Shown in pieces: positions 9,530-19,066 of a stretch of DNA of 26,378 nt. The DNA is from Phallusia fumigata (taxonomy: Eukaryota; Chordata; Ascidiacea; Phlebobranchia; Ascidiidae), in NCBI GenBank assembly GCA_008931825.1, contig QXVZ01002091.1, forward strand, positions 1-26,378. Reading direction: 5' to 3'. The notes under the pieces are model-generated. The model saw only the letters and a list, made by a program, of their open reading frames with translations. It searched no databases and was not told the origin of the DNA. A program made the translations under genes and the position numbers. The number at the start of each line of letters is the position of its first letter. Position 1 is the first letter of the stretch.

Positions 9530-11760
9530 GCTAGAGGCAAGTAACGATGTGGAGTTGGAACCCATCCCAAGTGTTCGCCTTGGGCAGGCTTATACAGTCT
9601 GCCAACCGTTCTGGTACTGCTTGATTCGTCGAATAAACGGCGAAACAAGACCATTATTGAATGCGTCTCTGGTCAGCTCGTCCCTGTATTCACTTGCCGA
9701 AACAGATTTAAAACTACAATCTTTAGCCAAAGATTTTAAACTTTGGGCAAACTCTGTCACGGCCTCATCCAGTTGTTGATGACGGCTAACAAGAAGACGG
9801 CGAGCATACACATTGTTCTTTTTCTTTACTTACACAGCTTGTAAAGTTTTGACAGTATCGTCGAAAGACCCAATATCTTCCACCAGTGGGTAGACAGAGG
9901 GTGAAAGACAACTTATAAGTACACGCGTTTTGTTGATCGTTGGATAGGAACTGCTTCTACCTTCTTCAAGATATGCAATGTAGTCTTTAACGGTCCTTAG
10001 CCAATACGTAAAGATTTTAGAAGCTTCAGGATCCGTTGTGTGTATGGTTAGTTCCTTCAGCCTTGAGAGTTGCTGTTTTTTAATTTTGAAAAATAGTTTT
10101 AGAATATTAAATTGTAATGATCATTGAGGAGTTATGTAAAGTAACTCTGGCTTTATTATTCTAAAACACAAGCATACTATCTGCAACGCAACGATAACAG
10201 AACAAGTAAAACACAAATTAGCACAAGGAAGCAAAACTAGACATCCTACGGTTAGCGACACAAAACAAGACTGACCGGAAGGAAGTAACGTGAGGCGTAA
10301 CAAAGGAAAACCGGAACAAAATATAGAAACAACATTCACCACACTTTCTAAATTCACTGTCGCTTCTCTGTTGGAAGCATTTTGCTCTTTGTTATCTGTA
10401 TGCACAGCACTGTGATCCTCCGTCAAGCTGACGTGCTACATTTAATGAGGGAATATGTAAAAACCAATCATTTGCTATCCACTCTTAAGTTATAATGCCT
10501 GTAGTTTGGCACTTTAAAAAACTGACTTGATGTGGCGTATCGTCTGGCTCATAGTTTCCTTTGTTGCATGTTTGGATCATTTGTAAAAGGCAAATCATGC
10601 AGATACCGAGCCTATTGGCTTTCGTTGATTGTGTTGACACATGGTGTTTTAGATGTTTAAACAGTCTTCAGTTTTATATCATATTTTTGTTCAACATGTC
10701 CCAATTATTTTCAAGGGATTTCGTGTACCTAACATATCCGAAGATTTAAATGTGCCCATGACTGATAATGTAGGTCGATTGTGAGTCGCTTCTGTTGCAC
10801 CTCAGCAGCCAGTTCGTCGTCCATGTGAGTTGCGGACCAAATGACAGCTTCTGAAGAAATGCTTCACTGTTCTAGCCGTTTTGTTTAAGCGAACCGCTTT
10901 TTTGTGTTTTATCCTTAAATTGTTTTGTTTTATCCTAAAATTCTTAAATTCTTCCTGGACCCAACCACGACCAGGAGTAGTCGCTTGGCCTGTAGTTGTT
11001 CCTTTACTTGAAGGTTTTCGTGCACAGAAATAGAATGAGTATGTGTAATAAACTGCCTTCTGACAGACTTACCAGACGAAATTCATGGATGACGGTAGAA
11101 TATTTTATGTAAAAAACTGAACAACATAACATTCTTTGTCTGCTTAAACAGCTTAAATGTCACTAGACTAAAGTGAGACAGCCATGGGATGATTAACAAC
11201 GTATTGTATGGTGACGATCTGTTTTTATTCTTTTCCCATGTAACTTGCTGATTAGGTATATGACCCAGGAAAAACTACGACGAACGAATTACAGCACAAT
11301 AAAAAGTTATGGTAATTCCGTTCAGAAATGTTTGTTTACGGCGTTGTCAGGTCCAACTGATACAGAATCTGTCAGAGAAGCTTCTTCCTCCACCCCAGCG
11401 ATAAGATTATTACTTTTGTATGTTGATATCAGGCTCAATCACTGGCGCAACTATGTTTTGTTTTTGTATTGCTTGTGATTCGAGATTCTGGGACGTTTTT
11501 GTCCAAATCTGGTCTGTCCTCGTTTTTCTTATCGCACCATGCAAGGTAGATATAGTTACAGAGGGACTGACTCTGTATCTACGTTTAGACCGGCTGGTGT
11601 TGCTGAATGTGTTACCGAATTATTTTTGACAGCCTCGGAATTAGGCCTAGTAGTTTCGGGTGGCGATATTAACTTTGCCAAACAAACCCAAAACCCCCAG
11701 CCAACGGGATCTTTCTTACCGAAGCTGTCTCCCTAATTCTGTAAACGGCTCAGAACCCTG
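9530..11760 (-). mobile_element. Ty3/gypsy LTR retroelement fossil, gag region (minus strand)
   Basis: Minus-strand gag of a Ty3/gypsy element. The capsid-like core at about 10,030-9,530 contains DPEASKIFTYWLRTVKDYI, LISCLSPSVYPLVEDI, EFAQSLKSLAKDC and ASEYRDELTRDAFNNGL, a signature of metazoan gypsy gag. Upstream on the same strand (about 11,740-11,300) are Pro/Ser/Thr-rich frames with protein-like composition (SPPETTRPNSEAVKNNS, NIVAPVIEPDINIQK), plausibly the N-terminal part. It is broken in several places and no pol is attached. The 5' LTR lies at higher coordinates. A stretch at about 10,430-11,240 shows nothing recognisable. Confidence 0.75.
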
Positions 11761-11776
11761 CAATTACGGCTCACCA
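11761..11776 (-). promoter_or_regulatory. Putative primer-binding site of the minus-strand gypsy element
   Basis: On the minus strand the sequence reads TGGTGAGCCGTAATTG, directly after the presumed LTR end. TGGTGAGC is a common primer-binding-site start in LTR elements. The tRNA used cannot be named from this. Confidence 0.4.
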
Positions 11777-12100
11777 CGAAAGCCACGTCTACCTAACACT
11801 AGTTTCGCTTTAAGGGCGTCTTACTGTTTATTAGCACGAAATTATATAAAAGATACCACGCACTTCCACAACGACAGGTAGAACACAGTAATTCACACTG
11901 ACCAGCAAGGCGCCCACAAGAAGACTGCCTGATTTTCTTGCGAACACGCCCTGTGCCCCTGATCACGTCGAACAACCAATCACACAACGACACAAGGCAC
12001 ATCCGGGCATCTCCACAGGCAACGAGGCGTGAATTAATCTTAATGTAAAATCGGCAACAGGGGAGTCCAAAAAAAACATAAACACAGGAAAAGCATCAAA
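11777..12100 (-). repeat. Putative 5' LTR of the minus-strand gypsy element
   Basis: On the minus strand there is a TATA-like TTTTATATAAT (about 11,850), an AATAAA signal (about 11,830) and then the presumed LTR end beside the TGGTGAGCCG site. The spacing is that of a U3-R-U5 layout. The outer boundary is uncertain because no second LTR is in the window; 12,100 is nominal. Confidence 0.4.
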
Positions 12101-12254
12101 AAAAGTAGTGCACAACAAATAAGTGTTAACGATGTGCCAAAGGAATTTATATTGCAAATGGGTGAAAGAAACAAGTGACAAAACATTAAAACAATTGAAG
12201 ATGACAACCATTAAGTGAAAAGATTAAAAGTCAACCACACGAACAAAACTATAA

Positions 12255-12610
12255 CTAATTAACGCAAAAGGTTATGTGTGAACATAGATCAAAAGATGCA
12301 GAATTAATAAACCGTGACAGTGCAAAAAAGAAGGTAAATAAATAATATTCGCCACAAATGCACAAAGACTCTAGTAGCATGAGGCGATAACGATCTCCTG
12401 CAGCCCCGAGTATTAAGTCTACGGCGTGTGTTTTGTTGTTCAGTAGATGGTGGCATACCTCTGATGTTTCCTTCCGCTGGTGTTCTATGACACGAGTGCC
12501 GAGGTTGCGTCTCGTCTCGCCTATGTAGGTACTTCCACACCAACATGTCAGACTATATACCACCGAGGAACGGTTGATGCTCCTTTGCAAGTAACGCGTA
12601 TTCTCATTTA
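12255..12610 (-). mobile_element. GIY-YIG endonuclease fragment, Penelope-like element
   Basis: The minus-strand frame carries a GIY-YIG nuclease of the type fused to reverse transcriptase in Penelope-like retroelements. VVYSLTC replaces the first strand (GIY), followed by CGSTYIGET (YIG), then RRNLGTRVIEHQ with the conserved Arg and His, and ESLCI (conserved Glu) about 45 residues later. The Cys pattern SLTCWCGS is as in metazoan Penelope elements. The upstream reverse transcriptase is not recognised, so this is a 5'-truncated copy. It continues without an obvious end into the AT-rich tail. Other GIY-YIG families (for example SLX1-like) lack the CxCGSxYIGET spacing, so they are less likely. 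Confidence 0.75.
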
Positions 12611-13008
12611 TTGTAAGTAGCAGTCATCATACGTGAAATCATCAGTAAATAACAATGGGGGCCTGAAGAACGACGCTTGCGTATGCCGGTGCGCAGGTAC
12701 CCTTTAGAATCATGGGCGCCGTCAGAGATAATGCATACATACCCATTTCATTTTTGAGTTGTTTTTTATGGAACGTATGTATTTAATAAAGTGCATTTTT
12801 CGGAATTTTAGGAGGGGACAAGTGCATATACGTGCCGCCGCCCATGGTTTAAGTTTCCTCGGTTATGTATTACTCGTAATACTCTTGGCCACGTACATTG
12901 AAAAACTGGGGACTAATTTTTTTGGATACACTGGTATGCACTCAACTCATTTTCTGTTTATTACAGTTTAGCAGAGAGCGAAATTGCGAAAAATACACCA
13001 CGCGTTAA
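12611..13008. other. No gene recognised
   Basis: Mixed AT-rich sequence. Short plus-strand frames here show no domain or codon bias. No reverse transcriptase motifs were seen upstream of the GIY-YIG fragment. Confidence 0.35.
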
Positions 13009-13449
13009 TCAATTGTCTAACCAAATTTTTTTTTGAGGCAACGTAGTGTCATAGCTAATATACAATTCATTTTCAACTCTCAGGGGGCGTTTGTCAAAAA
13101 GGAATTTGCAAGGCACATCGTGAACCTTGGTAGTAAACGAAAATCTAATAAAATTCGTCGAGTGACAAACCGGTAAGGTATAGTCTAAATTAAAATTATC
13201 ATGAGATGCTTGGCGCATTCGGATCTCATTTTTCAGTTTATTGAACTGTTTGGCCACATTGATGGGCAACCATGCTCTGTTAAGCTTCCTGCATATTTGC
13301 TTTGGTTTTTGTGTGGTTTTGTTAGCCCAGTATGCAAGGTCGAAGGAAGGAAATGTTCTGACATGGATCCTATCCAAAGTGTTTTTTTGCGGTTGCCGTG
13401 GAAATATTTTTGTCCTCGTTTGGATTGCCAACGTAATGACCCAGAACAT
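13009..13449 (-). CDS. Unassigned open frame (146 codons)
   Basis: The longest uninterrupted minus-strand frame between the two flanking remnants. It is rich in Lys, Asn and Phe, starts at an ATG at 13,449 and ends in a TAA. Two other frames are also open across part of it, which weakens the case. I see no motif. It could be a fragment of the Penelope-like element or chance. Confidence 0.2.
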   Translation of the reverse strand: MFWVITLAIQTRTKIFPRQPQKNTLDRIHVRTFPSFDLAYWANKTTQKPKQICRKLNRAWLPINVAKQFNKLKNEIRMRQASHDNFNLDYTLPVCHSTNFIRFSFTTKVHDVPCKFLFDKRPLRVENELYISYDTTLPQKKIWLDN

Positions 13450-13743
13450 ACACTACGGAAGCAAAGACAATAAGTCAACGATACGACCTTCGAAAATAAT
13501 AGATTAGAGCTACTTGAGCAACAAAATCTTATCACTGGATTCTTGGGACTTTTTTCGTTGCGATACAAAGCCAAGAAAAATGTATCGTAAGCCCAGTCTT
13601 CGTGGTGGGATAACTTATTTCCATTATATTTAAAAAAATAAATAAATAAATATCCGTTTTGGTAACAGTTGTGTTTGTTCGTGTGAACAACGGTCTCTAT
13701 ATCCTTTAAAACATGTAGAAACTTATATTACATCTGCTTGATT
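13450..13743. other. AT-rich spacer with microsatellite
   Basis: Contains a short (AAAT)n tract at about 13,630-13,650. No gene recognised. Confidence 0.4.
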
Positions 13744-14091
13744 TTATGCCCAACGCAATAAATTGACAAAGTAGTCAAAAGTTACGCAGTCATCCTCTAT
13801 CGTAGAAGATGGCATGTGCTGCATACGCTGCACCAAAGATGTGATTCGACTTTCGGCGGGCACACCACCGAGACTTCGAAGCTCACTTGGTAGATCGCCT
13901 AGATAAGTTTCTGCAATGGGTTCGAATATCACCGCAGGTTGGCGCATGAAAATGCATGGTTTAATTCGAGATAATGCCTCTAGCCTTTGGTCGTATACGA
14001 GATCAAATAAAAGATAATGGACAAATCTTTCAGATTGTATGTGGTCATTTGGGGAGAGGAAGCGTGAAGAGTAAACACTTTCGTGGGCCAA
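13744..14091 (-). CDS. Unassigned terminal exon-like frame (about 115 residues)
   Basis: A minus-strand frame with strong protein character (RFVHYLLFDLVYDQRLEALS, PSELRSLGGVPAESRITSL, DDCVTFDYFVNLLRWA) ends at a TAG at 13,744. There is no ATG at its 5' end and an in-frame stop lies immediately upstream, so it probably begins at a splice acceptor near 14,080 (CACGAAAG|TGTTTACTC). The overall shape, with a helical region followed by a final LLRWA, recalls regions just before the end of HECT-like proteins carried by some mobile elements, but this is a weak similarity by eye. It may equally be a host exon. Confidence 0.35.
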   Translation of the reverse strand: MAHESVYSSRFLSPNDHIQSERFVHYLLFDLVYDQRLEALSRIKPCIFMRQPAVIFEPIAETYLGDLPSELRSLGGVPAESRITSLVQRMQHMPSSTIEDDCVTFDYFVNLLRWA

Positions 14092-14262
14092 AAAGCATTA
14101 CCGCACTATGGTTTTGAATTCAAGCAATGAACTTCAAAAATTATACAATGGAACCAATTTTGGAAAATACTTCACATCAAACACCCCAAAAAACACAAAT
14201 AACTTTTCAATAGCTGAAAGGAAATCAGTTCCAACCAATATAGAAGTGTCCAAAATTGAAAG

Positions 14263-14361
14263 TTACTGATCTGGCTCATATTTTGGTCCAGTGGCTATGA
14301 GAAAGGTTTGAGTGAGATCCTTTAGTCTGTTGTCTGCATACAACGCAACACTAAAGCCAGC
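14263..14361 (-). CDS. Candidate terminal exon of a small gene
   Basis: After a clean ATATATTTTGCAG acceptor (rc of 14,362-14,374) an open frame of 32 codons reads AGFSVALYADNRLKDLTQTF and continues to a TAA at 14,263-14,265. The codon use and composition are those of a real protein. It lies about 190 bases downstream of another minus-strand coding-like exon at 14,550-14,642, and the two could form one small gene. I do not recognise the protein. Confidence 0.4.
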   Translation of the reverse strand, partial: AGFSVALYADNRLKDLTQTFLIATGPKYEPDQ

Positions 14362-14549
14362 CTGCAAAATATATTGTTTATGTCAAGTTTAACAGTTTTG
14401 ATAGTCTAGTTTTTTATTTGCTTTGTAATAAATCCATCCTCATATGGACAAGTAAGTTATAACACTTGGTATGCTAATTTAAGTTCTATTACACTATGAA
14501 GCATTAAAACAAACAAGTTAGTTTTAATTTTATTTTATAGTGCATCAAC

Positions 14550-14642
14550 TTATCTTTCGTCAATCAACTGTCGATTTATTAGTACGTTAATAAGTTCTTC
14601 AATTGAAAGTGATGAAACCTTTGCCGTCGACAAATTGTCCAT
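14550..14642 (-). CDS. Candidate first exon of a small gene
   Basis: ATG at 14,642-14,640 in a good initiation context (GAAATGG) opens a 30-codon frame, MDNLSTAKVSSLSIEELINV and on to QLIDER, with a stop at 14,550. The SIEELINVLINRQL segment looks like an amphipathic helix pair. An in-phase donor (AAC|GTACTAATA) within it could splice to the exon at 14,361. An AG (CTCGTACAG) about 18 bases upstream of the ATG could be a cis- or trans-splice acceptor. No family is recognised. Without RNA data the joining is a hypothesis. Confidence 0.35.
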   Translation of the reverse strand: MDNLSTAKVSSLSIEELINVLINRQLIDER

Positions 14643-14934
14643 TTCGACAAAAGTGATACACTGTACGAGATTTGCCTACATGTAACTGGTAGAAGCTAAA
14701 TAGTAAAAAAAAAAATTTGTGATCAACCTACACGTTACTCTGCCTAAAATGCTTTTTTATACAACGAATAACTTATCAGGAATAGGTTTAGAACATTGTA
14801 AAACAAGTGCAGTATTACAAATAGCCTGGCACATAACTACCGGTCCACGGTCCACACCCGCGCGTTTCGCCGAAGTTAAACATTTTACACTGCCACCATC
14901 CAAATGCTAATATAGCGAAAAAATGTAATTAAAT

Positions 14935-15230
14935 TACCTTCCGCCCGACCAATGACCAATGGGATCGTCGCGTTTGACAGGCGAAAATTGCCAACAAGGC
15001 AGATGTCTCTGGGGAGTTATGTCTGCTTGAATGATCACTTCACTCATGACAACAACAAAAGAAATAAAATCCCTTCCTATCGTTTGAAAGGTTCACCAAA
15101 ATGAATGAAGTTTTTTTTAGTGTTTTATTGTAACTTGCGTGACGCGCGTCACGCTTGCAACGCTCAGGAAGCGATAAATTCGCGCGTGACGATGGTTGCG
15201 CCAGAGTGTCGTTGAGTTGTCAGGATTCTG
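14935..15230 (-). promoter_or_regulatory. Candidate promoter region upstream of the small minus-strand gene
   Basis: About 300 bases upstream of the 14,642 ATG lie two adjacent CCAAT sequences (14,949-14,960, GACCAATGACCAATGGG), a GGCGGAAGG ETS-like site on the minus strand, and further upstream a CpG-rich stretch (15,130-15,215) with an 18-bp perfect palindrome GCGTGACGCGCGTCACGC at 15,137-15,154 and a second CGCGCGTGACG at 15,181. In AT-rich surroundings this density of CpG and paired factor-like sites suggests a promoter, possibly bidirectional. Confidence 0.35.
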
Positions 15231-15234
15231 AAAC

Positions 15235-15596
15235 GGGCAAGATGGACGGTTTCAAATGATAATTTCATTTTGCAAGTAGAAAAACACGAAAATTTGTACA
15301 ACGTGTCAATACACTTTTATGAAGACAGAAAAAAACGTTAAGCATCGTGGGGCTCAATAGCAGATTTTTTTCACATTGAAGGTAGGTAATTTTACAACCT
15401 AGTAAAACCATTTTGAAATAACCACACTTTCTGCTAGCAGTTTCTATTTGCATGGTTGTTTGAAATGAAAGAGACATATACAGCCGGTTAATAATCCAGC
15501 AGTGTAGCAGCAAGTTGAGTAAACATGGCATGTGTTACATCTTGTTTGCCAGTAATTGCTGATTTCTATGAATGCACCTTTTATCTCTACTCTAAT
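15235..15596. other. No gene recognised
   Basis: Short overlapping frames on both strands without domain signatures. The sequence ends at the target duplication of the hAT element. Confidence 0.35.
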
Positions 15597-15604
15597 GTGT
15601 GGTG
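15597..15604. repeat. Target-site duplication, left copy (GTGTGGTG)
   Basis: Identical to 16,451-16,458 on the other side of the element; an 8-bp length is diagnostic of hAT insertion. Confidence 0.85.
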
Positions 15605-16450
15605 TAGTGATGCCGCGGACAGAAAAATTTGGAAATTTTTCCGCACCGCAAAATTCCAAACTGTTCGCAAACCGCACCAGAACCGCAAATTTTTACAAAA
15701 GTTTTGTTTACACCGCACTGCAAATAATATTATACCATAAACCTCTACATCAGCCCCTAAACCTGCAATGTAGAACATGCAACATTAAACACAAATCATT
15801 TCAATGTTTTAACTTACAAAGAAACTAGTTTACCTGAATTGGTTAAACAGTATATATAATACATCTGAGCAACAACTAAACATTACCAAATCATGAATTC
15901 AAAGCAAAATTAACCAACAAAACACAAGCAACAGCAAAATGTTTTTACCGCACACTATTTGTAAACATGTTTAAGACATTTGCATTACTGGGCATTTGTC
16001 CTTACATTAATTGAGTGCTCTTTAATTTAAGCATTGCCAGTTGCACCACAATAAAAGAGTTCCAATGGTTTGGATTTTTAGACATTTTGTTAAATACAAA
16101 GCTTGCCATTTGACAATATTGACTCGACTTTTGCCTTGTCTTAAATTGTCTACCTTTGTTATAAATGATAAAACTCTCATAACATACATTTTTAGTTACA
16201 CTCTGCACTGGTGCTGGTGTATAAAAATTATTGTTATTTCACAATTGGTTATGCTTCACAAAAATCAAGACAGGAAAACGTAATAAACCTGGGTACATGT
16301 CATAATTTTTTGAATTCTATACAACATAACAGAAAATTGTGCGGTGTGCGGCGCCCACGCGGCAACGATAGTTTTTTTGGACGCGGCCGTACGCGGAAAT
16401 TTAGCCTAAAAATTTACGCGGCCGCATACGCGGCGCGGTTGACATCACTA
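15605..16450. mobile_element. Non-autonomous hAT element, 846 bp
   Basis: The element starts TAGTGATGCCGCGG and its reverse complement starts TAGTGATGTCAACCGCG, giving an exact 8-bp terminal inverted repeat (TAGTGATG) followed by similar GC-rich subterminal sequence. It is flanked by an exact 8-bp duplication. Both ends carry clustered ACCGC/GCGGT and CGCGGCCGC motifs (15,612-15,720 and 16,345-16,440), as expected for transposase-binding subterminal repeats; the centre is AT-rich and without a credible transposase frame. The intact duplication and termini suggest a fairly recent insertion, mobilised by a transposase encoded elsewhere. Confidence 0.85.
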
Positions 16451-16458
16451 GTGTGGTG
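16451..16458. repeat. Target-site duplication, right copy (GTGTGGTG)
   Basis: Exact match to 15,597-15,604. Confidence 0.85.
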
Positions 16459-16500
16459 CAATATCATACGGTCTGTGACATAACAATAAGAGACCAAGTT

Positions 16501-16575
16501 GCACAGTGCTACGTCATTTTTGATCTGCAAAAGGCTTTTTGTGTTGCGGTAGTACCAAATGACCGAAATACGTAA
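16501..16575 (+). repeat. Dispersed repeat, copy A
   Basis: GCACAGTGCTACGTCATTTT and what follows (TGATCTGCAAA, then AGTACCAAATGACCGAAAT) matches 19,067-19,187 in the same orientation. Copy B has additional sequence in the middle. The two copies bracket the BEL/Pao element, so they may be LTR starts, or an unrelated repeat. Confidence 0.55.
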
Positions 16576-16867
16576 ATTGTAACTTTGGCAAAGTTAACTG
16601 CGATGACTTAAAGTCAGTTCGCCTGCCCTTGTTTATGTGATTAAGTTTACACACAGTGTTGACGCTGTCTTTGTACTCAGTGTCTCTCTTGCATTTATAA
16701 ACACGTGAAGGGTGGTGTACTGAATCTTCTGTCGCCCAAAGTTATCGGTAGGCATTGTGTGCATGACGTCATAGTGGTGCATTGTATATGTTGCTTGTAT
16801 CGTTTAGGTGTGCGACAGTAACTGCCTGGACCGTCTTTGTGGCTGAGTATTCCCGGTCCCCAAATAG

Positions 16868-16880
16868 TTGGTGAGCCCTA
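16868..16880 (+). promoter_or_regulatory. Putative primer-binding site of the BEL/Pao element
   Basis: TTGGTGAGCCCTA lies between a non-coding stretch (16,576-16,867, the place where a 5' LTR would be) and the gag-like region. The assignment rests only on the TGGTGAGC start and position. Confidence 0.3.
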
Positions 16881-17421
16881 TGCTGCAATTTACTACGTGT
16901 GTAGTGTATTTGTTTGACACATTGCCTTATGTGTAGAAACCGTGTCCTACGTGTCCTTTCGTCTCATTTCTCTCGACGTCTGTTCGTCTACTACTCGAAT
17001 TCGTTCTATCTCAGTATCGTCACCGAGTGTCTGATGAAGGGTCATCGCAACTTGCAGGTGATCGTGGCTGTCTTGGTTGCTTTAGAACAGCTTTTTATTG
17101 ATGCGGTTGACGCGACCGAGTTGCCAACTGGGTTTGTGAGGCAAACTGGCAATCTTGTCGTGATTTAACTGGGCGCGCAACCGGCCCAGGTGGAAACGGT
17201 GACGGTAGTCTGAAGGAGAACAACTCGTCCTGCGGACGAAGTATGCGCTCTAGTTCTTCGACAAGTAGTAGAGCTCGCGTCAAAGCGACTACTCAGCTCG
17301 CGCGTCTTGCCATTCAACAGACTGCGCAAAGACCGGAGCTGGCAAGGCAACATGAAGAAAGAAGGCGACGAGCCGAAGAAGAAAGGCGCCAAAGGGACGA
17401 TATGGAGATGTTACAGCTGCA

Positions 17422-17429
17422 GCATAAAC
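17422..17429. repeat. Target-site duplication, left copy (GCATAAAC)
   Basis: Exact match to 17,946-17,953; 8 bp as for hAT transposition. Confidence 0.9.
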
Positions 17430-17945
17430 CAGTGTTTTTCAACCGGGTGTATTGTACACCCCAGAGTGTACCAGAAATTTCGAAGGGTGTACTGTATACG
17501 GCTTGGGCCACTTATCCAGTGAACTTATTGAACTACGATCAGATTTGGTGCAAAAGACAGAGTTTAAAACGTTTCAAAACTATACTGAGTTTTGGGTGTC
17601 CCTTCTTAACATTCCTGAATACCGAAATCTCAGTCTAAAAGCGATTTCCATCCTTATACGCATGCCCACGACATACCTTTGCGAGCAAGGATTTTCTGCT
17701 CTTGTTGAAATTAAATCCAAAAAACTCAATTGTGGATGTTGATACGCTTGAGAGGGGCACTTGTTACAAGGCTACCACCTCGCTTTGCACAACTGGCTGA
17801 TGAAATTCAACAGCAACGCTCGCATTAAATAAAGCATTGTGTTTGTATGTTTCTAAAAGTGCAGTGCATTGCGAGGACTGGTGTGTACAAGTTCTTCAGT
17901 AAACGTAAAAGTGTGTACTGTTCCAAAAAAGGTTGACAAGCACTG
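17430..17945 (+). mobile_element. hAT (Charlie-like) element nested in BEL/Pao, 516 bp
   Basis: Left end CAGTGTTTTTCAACC and right end (reverse complement) CAGTGCTTGTCAACC form a near-perfect inverted repeat of the Charlie type (CAGTGnTTnTCAACC). The element is flanked by the exact octamer GCATAAAC. Inside, at about 17,540-17,814, is only the C-terminal dimerisation part of a ZBED/Charlie-type transposase (FWVSLLNIPEYRNLSLKAIS, MPTTYLCEQGFSALVEIKSK, then a frame change near 17,735 and LRGALVTRLPPRFAQLADEI to a TAA). An AATAAAG signal follows at about 17,817. The DNA-binding and catalytic parts are missing, so this is an internally deleted, non-autonomous copy that landed in the gag region of the retroelement. 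Confidence 0.9.
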
Positions 17946-17953
17946 GCATAAAC
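17946..17953. repeat. Target-site duplication, right copy (GCATAAAC)
   Basis: Exact match to 17,422-17,429. Confidence 0.9.
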
Positions 17954-19066
17954 TACAGGCAGCCGTGGTGGAAGAGAAGGTTTGGGACGAGATGTCAGAA
18001 AACACGGAGTACGTGACGGTGAAAGAGGATTATGGAGGAACGCCTACACCACCCCAGGAGCAGCCGTTCGAGTAAAAGCGTCGCGTCCAGTTCACGTCAC
18101 CGCCTGTCAAATCGCAGCACAGCCTTACGGACCAGCGGTATGTAGTTGACTGTGCAACTCCCTCTGGGTCTCCGTCGCTATATGTTCCTGGTAGAAATCC
18201 TCGTTTACGGGCGAGATTACACGACTCCAACAAATCCGAGTGTACCCCTAACAATGAACCTGTCAAGCCAACAAACGTGCATGACAGTGAAATCGCATCG
18301 CTTGTGAAACACATAAATATACCCAATGGTCAATTGTCGTCGAACTCAAAGCTGCTGAGCTTGGGATTGTGAAGTACGTACAGGGGCGCAGTTTCCCAGA
18401 CGCCATCGCAGCCGTGTCAAAGGCAAATGACGGAACTGTTTGTTTGCCAAAGAAGAAGAGGGCTTTGGAAAAGCTTAACGCAATTCTTGTTGATGGAATT
18501 CTAAGGGTTGGCGAAAGGCTGGAGCCTGCATTGATCGACTTCGACGTGAAGCATCTGATGATTCTTCCATACGACCATCGGGTTACAGACCTGGTGATTA
18601 TGCAGCAGCATGATGAGGTTGGTCATGCTGGAATGGGACACGCCTGGTCGTCCCTCAGACAATGATGACAGACAGACCTTCCTGCTGGTAGGCTGCAGGC
18701 CAACAAGCCACAATTTTTAGTGGTGGGTGTCGACTACTTCGGACCCTTTCTTGTGAAGTAAGGTAAAGAGGTACGGTTGCATCTTTGCTTGTTTCTCCTC
18801 CAGGGCCGCACACATCGAGATAGCCCATTCATTGTCGACGGACTCTTTTATTGGAGCTCTTCGACGTTTCATCGGTCGTCGTGGACGTCCAAACCAGATC
18901 TTTAGCGACAACGGCACGAATTTCGTCGGAGCCGAGCGTATCCCGCGCGAAGAACTGAAGAAGTGGAACCAACAGCAGATTCGCGAATATCTACAACAAC
19001 GTGAAATTGCATGGTGCTTTAACCCTCCCACTGCCAGCCACTGTGTGCAAAATTCTCAACTGTGGA

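Larger units (their letters stand above)
16881..19060 (+). mobile_element. BEL/Pao LTR retroelement fossil with a nested hAT
   Basis: A leader is followed by a gag-like N-terminal region at about 17,243-17,429 (Ser/Arg-rich, then a charged helix with EERRRRAEEERR). The nested hAT is at 17,430-17,945, and more gag-like sequence at 17,954-18,350. The pol 3' part at 18,369-19,050 has ILVDGILRVGERL, KHLMILPYDHRVTDLVI, the HHCC finger with GHAG, then GVDYFGPFLVK and STDSFIGALRRFIGRRGRP, FSDNGTNFVGAE, which are the diagnostic BEL/Pao integrase strings. Protease, reverse transcriptase and RNase H are not seen, so the copy is heavily reduced, with several breaks, and inactive. The integrase runs into the repeat at 19,067. 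Confidence 0.85.

Noticed and set aside
13201-13574. Overlapping plus and minus frames of 88-113 codons
   Set aside because: Mutually overlapping frames without domain signatures; at most one can be real, and the codon content of the plus-strand frames looks random.
17869-17940. Apparent start of a gene at 17,869 reading into gag-like sequence
   Set aside because: The first part lies inside the nested hAT element and the rest inside the retroelement, so the frame crosses an insertion boundary and is not a gene.
18030-18326. Minus-strand 98-codon frame
   Set aside because: Shadow of the gag-like plus-strand sequence of the BEL/Pao element.
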